A stretch of DNA of 64,000 bases. Origin: Toxotes chatareus. Taxonomy: Eukaryota; Chordata; Actinopteri; Toxotidae. The stretch lies in NCBI GenBank assembly GCA_016801885.1, contig CM028905.1, positions 13,110,706 through 13,174,705 on the forward strand, in the 5' to 3' direction. Position 1 is the stretch's first letter, and the number at the start of each line of letters is the position of its first letter. The position numbers and the translations under genes are program-made. The notes under the pieces were generated by a model that saw nothing but the letters and a program-made list of their open reading frames with translations, was not told where the DNA came from and made no database searches. Shown here piece after piece: positions 24,315 to 33,974 of the stretch.

Positions 24315-24688
24315 AGAGCAGATATAGCTGTTGCACCTCTCACCATTACTCTGGTTCGAGAGGAGGTGATAGACTTTTCCAAGCCATTTATGAGCTTGGG
24401 CATCTCCATTATGATAAAGAAGCCTCAAAAGTCCAAGCCTGGTGTTTTCTCCTTCCTGGACCCGCTGGCCTATGAGATCTGGATGTGTATAGTGTTTGCC
24501 TATATTGGGGTGAGCGTGGTTCTGTTCCTGGTCAGTCGGTTCAGTCCTTATGAGTGGAACCTCGAGGAACAGGACGAGACCAAAGACCCCCAGACTCCCC
24601 CCGATCCTCCCAATGACTTTGGCATCTTCAATTCCCTCTGGTTCTCACTGGGCGCCTTCATGCAGCAGGGCTGTGACATCTCCCCCAG
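24315..24688 (+). CDS. gria3: gria3 exon 8 of window: S1 end, M1, pore loop M2
   Basis: A 374-nt exon, phase 0 at the start and two bases (AG) of an Arg codon at the end. It encodes RADIAVAPLTITLVREEV, with the Pro, Thr and Arg that bind the glutamate alpha-amino and alpha-carboxyl groups, then SLGISIMIKKPQKSKPG, membrane segment M1 (IWMCIVFAYIGVSVVLFLV), a variable acidic linker (EEQDETKDPQTPPDPPND) and the re-entrant pore loop FNSLWFSLGAFMQQGCDISP. The Q/R-site codon at 24666-24668 is CAG, so the genome encodes Gln, as expected for GluA3 and for calcium-permeable channels when not combined with edited GluA2. Residues 330-453 plus part of 454. Confidence 0.98.
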
Positions 24689-25245
24689 GTGGGTGGGCTC
24701 CAGTAGACACCAGGAGTGGACAGCAGAAAGAAATTAATACTGAATTAATACAAGAGATTTAGACTTCAGGAAATGAGATGATTTCTTAATAAGTACACAG
24801 AGCCACTCATGCATCTGCATTTGCTGCCTTCTTCCTTGAGGTGTTCATTATTTGAGGCTAAACTCATTTTGCCTTTATTGCAGCTTTTATACTTCATGTG
24901 TAATTGAGTTTGTCAGTTTGTATGCTGAAATGATCATCAACAAAATGCTTTCATCAATAGTTACTTCAGGCTACGAAATGATCTTTGACCCTCAGTGTTT
25001 CACAGTCAATTAGAGACTTGGATTAGACTACATTTTAAACAACTGGTATTATTTTCCATGGAAATGCACTGCTTTAGAGTGCTGACACAGTACCAGGTTG
25101 TTCTAACGATTTACAAGGAAATTCTGATGAGCGATGCAATTAGGTACATTAAACACAACTGGTAGGTCTTAGCGGTTTGATAGCCGCCACATGCCACTGT
25201 GTAATTACATTCTGTGTTTCCCTGTCATCAACCTCGTTCTTGCAG
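24689..25245 (+). other. gria3: Intron between window exons 8 and 9
   Basis: A 557-nt intron, AT-rich, ending TCGTTCTTGCAG. No repeats or other features were recognised. Confidence 0.9.
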
Positions 25246-25444
25246 ATCTCTGTCGGGCCGTATTGTCGGTGGTGTGTGGTGGTTCTTCACCCTCATCATC
25301 ATCTCCTCCTACACAGCCAACCTGGCTGCCTTCTTGACAGTGGAGAGGATGGTCTCTCCCATAGAAAGTGCTGAAGATCTGGCCAAGCAGACAGAGATAG
25401 CCTATGGCACTCTGGACTCAGGCTCCACAAAAGAGTTTTTTAGG
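25246..25444 (+). CDS. gria3: gria3 exon 9 of window: M3 gate and start of S2
   Basis: A 199-nt exon. Its first base A completes the split Arg codon (AG|A) and it ends AGG|gtgagt. It encodes SLSGRIVGGVWWFFTLIIIS, the gate motif SYTANLAAFLTVERM that is invariant in ionotropic glutamate receptors, then SPIESAEDLAKQTEI and LDSGSTKEFFR, whose Ser-Thr pair (GSTKEF) binds the ligand gamma-carboxyl group. It is 100 percent typical of AMPA subunits. Residues 454 (end) to 520. Confidence 0.98.
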
Positions 25445-28400
25445 GTGAGTAGTGCCAACATACTGTTTCACAAGCACAGCACCCGACTAATCAGCCGGTG
25501 GCTCTTTTGCTTTCGGCTCAACTGGCAAATAATGCAAAGGCCTAAACATTTTGCACTCAGGCACGTTGAATCATGAGAACCACTTTGTGTAATGTCCTTG
25601 ATAAACTCCTCCTTGCAGCATTTCCGTTTTGTACCTTTGGCACAGCACTGGTGACCCGCACAAGATTTCTCCAAATGAGGCATGTTGACGGAGAACCAGT
25701 TCTTGAACTCTAATGACATGAACGTGAAATTTATGCGGCAGTTCTCCAGTGTGCAACCTTGAGGCACTGGGGCTGTCAGCAGAAAGTGTGATAACAACGT
25801 GGAAGACTCAGAGGTGATAAAAACAGGAGGCTAATCAAAGCACCCACATCAGGCTCAAACTCAGAAGGGTCAGCTCATGAAATATAATTAGCTAGCCAGC
25901 CATAGCAGGCAAATTGGACCTGATGAAGAAGAGCCCTGTAGGTCAAACACTGCAGTCTGAAAGATGGTTCAGATGGAATAAGCAATATGTCCATCGGCAT
26001 GAGGGACTAGCCTGGCAATTAAGTCATAAATTAACTAAAATCTGAAGCGAAAGTATATTAGTCTCTGAAAGGCAACTACATGCAGGAGTTTAAGAGCTCT
26101 GCATATCTTTTACGCCGATCAACCTTCTGCTGTGAAATCCATAGATGTCTTAGCTTATGGCGTGGCTGGATCGGCAGTGCAATCCTTTGCATTTACAGAG
26201 CAATAAGTTGAAAAAGAATTAATGAAACTGCACTCTGCCTGTGATGACGAAAAGGCAATAAGACAGTCTTTTATCTTACGCTCCCTCATTACTCATCAGC
26301 AGGAGAGAAACAATTCATATGTTTCACAGCTGCAGCCTGTTGGCAGAAAGAGCAATTCATTTGTATTACCCCTGGGTTGAATAGCTCAGAACAACAAAAT
26401 GCAAAATCAAATCCATGTTTTTTTAGACAAAGAAGGACAAGATAGCATCTTCAAAGCTTGATAATAAAAATCCTTTTGTTTAAAGTCTGTAAACTCTTAG
26501 GAGTTGGTTGTAAAAGACTAGACTGAGAGAATCATACATGATGAGAAACATGGCGCATGACGTTTGACAGCAACACTCGATTCTCCATTGAACACCTCAC
26601 AAAGCCTGTCATCACTTTCCCTTTCATCAGGGCTGCTGCACAGGTGCATATACAGTATATGTCTTTGTGTCACACACGTGATAGATGCCAATTACAGATT
26701 AGGTTTCCAGCCTGACAATGAAGCCACCCAAGGTACGCTGGTGGAGCAATTTGAGAGGTGGTCGGAGAATTGCAGTTTTCGTGTATTCTGTTTAATGAGT
26801 GTCCTACTTACATCCCCAAGTCTTCAAATAGGAAATGACATGTGTGAACTGCTATTCCAAGGGACTTTTAATTAAAGCTGTAGAGGGCTGACAAGGAAAA
26901 AAACACACTGATTAATAGGAGTTCAAGTTCTATTTCAGATCTGTTTTTCAGGAAATACATTCAGGCTTAATTAGACCCATACGGCATCAGCCAGCTGGAA
27001 ATTTTAAATCAAGTTCAGTGTTTCAGACAAGACATATGTCATCATCTCTATCACCTTTGGTCTTTAATTTTTGATGATTTCACCTGGTTTATCTTACACC
27101 GCTGACAAGAAGAACAAGCTCAGTAATGTTGTGCATTTGTTAATTTCTTTTTTATTTTGCGCCCTTTCTAAGCAAATTTTGAAAAAATAGGATACAGTAA
27201 TACATACACAGCTTGTAATAATGAGCTGCAAAACCTTCTACATTGGTTTTCATGTTTTGAAATCAGATAAACGATCTCTTTGTCTTCTGTGGTTTAAGAT
27301 ATCCCTCTAAGGCTGTTTTTCTTAGCTCCTGCGATACGTGACAGTTTGGACATATGGCTTATTACCTGACAGTGACAGTATTCACATCGCCATGTGTGTC
27401 TTCATTTGGGTGGGGAGGGGTGGGAGTGAAGAGGAGCTGTGGAGGAATTTTCAAAGAGAGCGGTGTTAGTGTAGATCCCGCAGAAAGCCACGATTCTGCT
27501 GTTCGCAATCAACTAGGACAGCTGGCCTGGGAGCCCGCTGACGTGCCCAGCAGAAGCCTGAATGGCTGTAGGCGCTTGGCAGTGCAGCTCTACCCGCTCT
27601 TGGCTCCTCTTCCCCAGACTACCCTGCTTGTTTGGGCACTTTCTTCTCCTCCTCTGTCTCCAGCCTGTCTCTTGCTTTACCTTGAGACAATGTGTTATAG
27701 CTTCAAGCTTTATGTTGCGCTTCCTCGACATAGCAGCTGTCATGCGCCACTGCACCACTGTGGTTTGTTTCATCATTTTAATACCTGTCATGGATCTTTT
27801 CATGCAGTCAGTTGAATATTTGTGTTTTTGGATGATTAGAAAATGATGAGTTGTACCAGCGAGGCCATGTTTATCCTCTTGATGAGGTTTTATTCCATCA
27901 AAAGGCTTGGCTCAGTTACATTTTGAAATGTACGTTGAAGGAGATGCCGGATCATAATAATGGCTGAGATGATAAAATAGGCTGATGTGGATGTTTAATT
28001 ATGTGTAAAGACTGGGGTGAGACCATCAAAGACAACCACACTGCTGTCCCTTCATGCACCTCATTTAACAGCGTAACAATGAAAGAATGATAATTGCGCA
28101 GAGAAATGAGACCACAGCATTGTTTTCTGTTCCCCTCAAAAGATTATACATTACCCAAAGCCTCAGCAGCAAACACCATGCATCTTACTGATCTGCAGGT
28201 GTGGTGGAGATGTGAACAACAGCTTGAGTACAGTCACCAATGCATTTTACTATGCATGAAAATCAATTTCACGTCTCAGCTATTGTGGCACGGACATTAT
28301 AGCTTCTGCGTGGCCCAACACAATGTTTAATAAGTAGCTTTTTAATGCAGAGCACACCAGCATTTACCCAAGGTTGCATGAAGAGGAGCCGGCAAGGAGA

Positions 28401-31400
28401 TTTACACAAGAAATCCTTTGGTTGCCCTGCAATCATATGCAGCACGTTGTAACGCAACTCCCCGAGCTCTTGTCACTTTCTGTTCCAGTATAGTGCTGAG
28501 TGAAGGGGAGACTCCTATAAAGATTAGAGCCTGTTTGCATAAAAGAGAAAGCTGACAAAAGTGATGATAGACTGGTGCAAGATAGGCATAACCTCTTAGG
28601 GAAGCACTATCCTCAGAGGGCCTTGTCGAACTTTAGATGAGCAGCAACCAGCAGGCGCAAGAGGAGCTTTTGGAGTCCAGCAACAAGCATCAAAGACAAG
28701 CAATTGGTATTCATGGCGTAGCATGTGGCACTTCAGTGACAAAGTACACCCACAGAGCCTCAACTTTCATTTCTGCATACTTGAGATACAGGTAGTCTTG
28801 GCATACAGGATATTAAGGAAAATGGGGATGTCCACAAACAAAATGGAAGGGAAGTAAAGTCCTAGGAAATGCAGTGGTTCCTGTTTGGAAATGGCATTTA
28901 GATATACAAGCAGTGGAGTGCATGTGAGAGAGGCTGTAATGAAAGCAGCCTGAGATGCCATAGGAAGAATAAAAAAACAGGCTGCGGTTCGAAGGGCAGT
29001 GGACAGAGGTCTGGAAATGCTGCGTAACTCGGGATCAATACGGATTAAGTGGTTATTTAGAATGGAGATCGCAATTTCTTTGACTTTGGACATTAATCAC
29101 TTGTCCCTTCTCGGACATTTTAATGACATTGTTGATTTCTGGAACAACAAATTCTCCAAACAATAGATTATACTAATGATGTTTTAAGATACAGAAAAGC
29201 AAATCCTGTAATTGCCTCTAAGAGAGGAATACTAAGATAGCAGTTGGCAAACATCCAGCCCTCTAACAAAAATACTTTGCCCCCTGACAGCAGCTTAATT
29301 TGTAACTTTTACAGTTTGCATTAAAACTTTTACATGATTTTTAAATAGTTTTTCTGTAGATAGCTATGTATAGATACAAGACAAATTTTGACACAAAATT
29401 TAAACTTTTTTAAATTCACTTCAGAGACAAATTGTCTTGAATTTAAAAACGTTTAAATTTAGTGTCTTTAGCATATTTGCCCATAACAGATTTGCGCCTC
29501 ACAACACAAATATCGTAGGTGTCAGTCTAAAAGAAATGACATGCTGATGTTAACTATAGTCATGCGAAACACTGCCTCATCTGTTCTGGATGTGTAAATA
29601 CGGCACTGTTAGCTAACAAGTTTGCCATAGCAACTTAAAAGTTGATAGATAAAATGAAAGAAAATCAGCTGTTGCAGGTCGAAGAATTAGAAACAAACCC
29701 TGAACTCCCGACCCCTGCTCTAAGAGAAACTTCATCTGTATCTGCACGCATTAGTGTGCTGAGTGCATGTCTACTCATATCTGCTTGTGATTTGGATGTG
29801 CTGATTCAAAGACTTCTCCCTAGCAGAATAATAAACCCCCACCAGTTTTCCTCTGGCCTAACCTTGTCTTGCTGAAGGCAAGTCCTGTTCTCTTGATTCC
29901 TCATCTTAGGTCACCAGACTGGAATAAGAGGCCCGAGTTTGTCTTTATGACTATTATAAGACAGCAGGGAGCTCACAGCTTCAGACAGATTTGCAGGAGG
30001 AACACCTACACAGATGATGTAACTGTGTCACTTAGGTAGGAGGGTTGGCTGAGATCAACTATTTGGGTACTTCATTATAAATAGAGCAACATTATGGTTG
30101 TTTCAGTATAATGCGAGGAGATTTAGAGGAGGAGGGTTTTGCTGTTTGCAAGTCACTGAACACAGAGTCGTGGATCTCTTTTGCTTCACACAGTTGCTGT
30201 CAAATGTAGCCACTCCTTGTTAATTGTTTGGAAGCTCATTTAGAATGCAGCAGTATGTTCTAACGGTGCCATTATATGGTGTGGAGGAGAGCCACATGTA
30301 TAAAGCTGTATTTATGGCAGTATGTAATTGCTTAACAAATTGTCTTTTCATTGATGATGGACTTTTGCAGCCATTATTCCCTAATTGAATTTTAAATGAC
30401 CACTGTAGACCAGAATGTGAATGATTACATGCTAAAGGAGACGGGAGTAGAGACTTTTGATACTTTGTGGTGTGTTAATGTGTGTCTATTGTGTGTGTGT
30501 CTGTTTCTGTGCATATACCCATTTGTGTCCCAACAGTCAACAATCAAATATCTCTCTTCCCCTGCCGGGCTGTCTCATTGTAGCTTGTTTTTTTTTTCTC
30601 TCTCTCTTTTTCTGTCAGAATCTGCTTTAAGCATCTCACTGGTGACTTTAGTTGCAGTGGAATCGCCCTATTTAAGTGTTGGTCGCACTTCGTCCCCGCT
30701 CTCATATTGATCAATTGACTTCATAAAGCACTGAGGCAGCACACTCTGTCGTCAGTAATCAATGCCCAGATCCATTCTTTTCTCTTCATTTGAGGAGGCG
30801 TCTCAAGCTTTCCCACTGCCGAGCAGATGAGCCTCAGGCCTTTGGGAGAATTGTCCTCCAAACTAGTGTCCTTTCCATGATGAACACATTTACCAAGATT
30901 GTAAACAAAAACATCACATCTATCTCTTACTGTTGAGACCCCCCCAACCCATCATTTTATCTGTTGTGTTTGCTTTAAAATAGAACGACCATCACCCCAA
31001 CTTCAAGGCTTTTTCATCTGAGCAGGGAACATTCATCATGCAGACTTTTTAATTTGTGTTATGTTGCTGTCTCGTCTCATCCTCACCCTTGGCCTGATGC
31101 TCTATGACAGATGCCTACAAACAAATTGTATATGATTACATAAAGCCAGTGAAGCACTTTCGTTAGGTCAAGGTTAATGCTTTTGTTTATTAATAGAAAA
31201 GCATTAGGGATGGATATGCTCTTATTAAGAGGGCAGGGCAGTGATGAGTCTGTTTACTGATCAGTATGTTTGGACATTCAAAGGCACAGAGTTCTGTATG
31301 TATTCAAGTGTCCTCTATCTCAAACTTTAAATAGAAGAGCTGTGTAATACAAGATCTCCTTTTCTATTAACAAATGTTACAACTAAAAATGAAAATCCAC

Positions 31401-32827
31401 ACATAAAATGTATATGATTCTCATAGAAAATGGAGAAAACCTGGGTTATAGTTCGGTTATGAACAAACGAATGGCATTCTAAGATGGTGAAAATGGTGCG
31501 ACACACAGTATTTGCTATAAATCAGCATTGTCTTTGTGAGCCTGTTAGCTGTATGCTGGCATTAACATTTAACTCAAAGCGCTGCTGTTCCTAAGTAAAG
31601 CCATACAGAGCTGCTACTAGAATGGCTGCAGTCTCATAGCCAGTCTAGATGCTTCATCAATGGCTCAAACGATTATTTGAACATCAAAGTTGTGTCAAAC
31701 AATAATTTCAGCACTATTGCTACATGACTTGTGACCATGTGAGATTAAAAATTAAAAAAAAAAAAAGGCCACAGGGAAGTATCTCTGACAGATGCTGGTA
31801 TATCAACAGCTTGTCCAGATTCTATTCACAAACCCTTTGGCTGACAGTAGCTCTTTTGATTCAGCCAGTTCTTGAAAACCATCCAACCCCTTCGTCTTTC
31901 TCTGGCCTTTACTAAAAGAAAGGTTTTTTTTTATAGTACACACAGTGCCACTCAGGAACTGGCTCATCACTGCTTGGATCAGGATCTGATCGGAGACTGA
32001 AATGCCTATGCCAAAATAAATCCAGCGGCATTGAATAATTTAATTGATGCTTATTATAGATAGCGCTCAACTATCCCCAGATTTTACAGGCTCGCTAAGC
32101 CTGACCCCAGGCACTGGGAAAATGCTCATCTGTGTCATTTTGTGATGGGTTGCCTTGCGTCTGTATAACCCGCTTTCTTGTTCACGTCTATTGCTTCTTC
32201 TGCACATCGCCTCTGAGTCACAGTTGAGATGTTACATTAAGGACAGTGTTGTTGAAATTAATGACTGTAATAAGTTCTAGAAGTTAAATTAGGACTATAA
32301 ACCAAACCAAGGCTCAAATTCACTGAGACTATATTTTCAACAAACAGATCTAAAACTTTTGCAAGTCTCCATGTAAATGATCATAACCTGCAATTCACTG
32401 TCACTAAAGTTTAATTATTGAACTTATTTTTGCATAATCAAGCCCACAAATTCCAGTATTTCTACTAAAAACCCAGTTTGCATGACATTATACTTGCTGT
32501 ATAGGTGATGTGTGATACTCATTCACACTCGGTGAATTTGAGCTTCAAGCTGCAACATAATATTTAAAGAGTACATTTATGATGATGAAGAGAAATGGAT
32601 TTTGTAAATTCTTGTACTTCATGATCTTGTAAAAGTTCCCCAGCAATATTTTGTGGAAGTATTTAAAGATATCACACTGCTGCATTCCAAGATGTCTATA
32701 AATACTTCATGATGCCAGTTTAAATGAAATGATCATTAAGCACAAAAATCCTACAAACTCCATTAAAGACATATATAACGTTTTTGGCTGCTAAACTACT
32801 TCTCTTCTCTTTTTCTCCTCTGCACAG
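25445..32827 (+). other. gria3: 7.4-kb intron between window exons 9 and 10
   Basis: No exon was found. About 25990-26400 is non-repetitive and resembles a conserved element. A near-perfect fold-back lies at 29390-29466. Other parts are AT-rich with short poly-T and poly-A runs. Several open frames up to 153 codons (for example 27354-27815) have no recognisable homology and no splice support. Confidence 0.8.
29390..29466. repeat. 29-bp near-perfect inverted repeat (fold-back)
   Basis: The arm 29390-29418 and the arm 29438-29466 are reverse complements at 27 of 29 positions. The 19-nt centre (29419-29437) itself holds AGACAAATTGTCT, which can pair further. The arms are AT-rich (AATTTAAAC type). 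It could be the relic of a palindromic DNA element or simply an RNA hairpin in the pre-mRNA. Confidence 0.85.
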
Positions 32828-33075
32828 CGATCCAAAATAGCAGTGTATGAGAAGATGTGGTCATACATGAAATCCGCTGAACCCTCAGTGTTTGTTAAGA
32901 CCACTCCCGATGGCGTAGCCCGGGTACGAAAGTCAAAGGGCAAGTTCGCCTTTCTCCTCGAGTCCACCATGAATGAGTACATCGAGCAGCGGAAGCCGTG
33001 CGACACCATGAAAGTGGGCGGGAACCTCGACTCGAAAGGCTACGGTGTAGCGACGCCCAAAGGCTCAGCATTAAG
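32828..33075 (+). CDS. gria3: gria3 exon 10 of window: ligand-binding lobe S2
   Basis: A 248-nt exon, phase 0 at the start and ending with AG of the R/G-site Arg codon. It encodes RSKIAVYEKMWSYMKSAEPS, GVARVRKSKGKFAFLLE, STMNEYIEQRKPCDTMK and VGGNLDSKGYGVATPKGSAL. The Glu of AFLLEST is the ligand amino-group contact (Glu705 of GluA2). The Cys of RKPCDTM forms the conserved S2 disulfide. The last complete codon is TTA (Leu, 33071-33073). The next two bases, 33074-33075, begin the edited codon. Residues 521-602 plus part of 603. Confidence 0.98.
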
Positions 33076-33135
33076 GTGGGTGGAATAATATAACAATATC
33101 CTCCATGTTGTTATAGTATTCCACCTACCCTGATG
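33069..33135 (+). promoter_or_regulatory. gria3: R/G-site RNA editing hairpin (ADAR substrate)
   Basis: The last bases of exon 10 and the first 60 of the intron form one stem with no bulges. Position n pairs with 33204 minus (n minus 33000), so 33069-33099 pairs with 33105-33135 around a 5-nt loop CCTCC. Only two of 31 positions are mismatched: A33088 with G33116, and A33074 with C33130; a few G-U pairs occur. A33074 is the first base of the Arg codon AG|A, so deamination changes Arg to Gly. An A opposite C in this hairpin is the established signature of the R/G site in GluA2, GluA3 and GluA4, where it speeds recovery from desensitisation. Confidence 0.95.
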
Positions 33136-33859
33136 TCCCCCTGTTGTCATTCTCTTCTCTTCCTCTTCTTGTTTTTTTGTGGACACAGAGGTAACGGTAG
33201 TATGCCTTTCAGTGCACTTGGATACAAAGGTTTTATGATGATAATTAATGTTTTTTAAATATTTTTATATATGTGTGAAGAGTTGCTATTTTACAGTAGA
33301 GGAATCAAATCCAGATTATAAGGCTAAAGCTAACAATCATTTCATATTTATGTCTCTCTTACTGTTGCTTTTCTCTCTCCTTCGATCTCTCCTTCTGTCC
33401 CGTGTGCTGTCCTACCTGACTGTTGTGTTGTCACTTTTAATTTAACAGTTCAATGGTTTTTCAATTTAGCCTTTAAAAGCTGCGCTGTCACTTGTGACGA
33501 ATGTTAATTGCATGATGTTTGTTGTTGTTACTTTTCTTCTCAATGACAAGTGTCCCCATCCCGCACACTTCAGTTCTAAACTACGTAACCCTTCATGCCA
33601 CCTTTTCCAAGATTTAACACTGTCTTTACCTTAAATGAGCCTTTCTTATCTCTTCATATTCCTTAAATTCTTGAACAATTTGTCCTTTCCTAGACCATTC
33701 TGATTAACGGATAGTGTTCTGTGCATAAGCCCCTGCTTTGACAGTGGTAGTCTCTCTACCATTTACCTATCATTATGATGCTTAATACGATTATTACTTT
33801 GCATTAGATTTCTCACGGACCTGTGCATTTTCTTACAAGTTATGTTTTATCGTTTCAAG
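33076..33859 (+). other. gria3: Intron between exon 10 and the flop exon
   Basis: A 784-nt intron. Its first 60 nt form the 3' arm of the editing hairpin. The remainder has pyrimidine-rich stretches (33140-33190 and 33350-33420). It ends CGTTTCAAG. Confidence 0.9.
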
Positions 33860-33974
33860 AAATGCTGTTAACCTGGCAGTTTTAAAACTGAATGAGCAAG
33901 GCCTCTTGGACAAATTGAAAAACAAATGGTGGTACGACAAGGGAGAGTGCGGCAGCGGGGGAGGTGACTCCAAG
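33860..33974 (+). CDS. gria3: gria3 flop exon
   Basis: A 115-nt alternative exon encoding the flop version of the S2 end, just before M4. The first base A completes AGA (Arg 603), then NAVNLAVLKLNEQGLLDKL, KNKWWYDKGECGSGGGDSK, ending AAG|gtcagc in phase 0. NAVNLAVLKLNEQGLLD and SGGGDSK are the flop signature (flip has TPVNLAVLKLSEQGILD and KDSGSK). Flop receptors generally desensitise faster. It lies upstream of flip, the same order as I recall for mammals. Confidence 0.98.

Noticed and set aside
24315..24317. Alternative acceptor two bases downstream for exon 8 (CCAGAG)
   Set aside because: It would shift the frame; only the first AG gives RADIAVAPL in phase 0.
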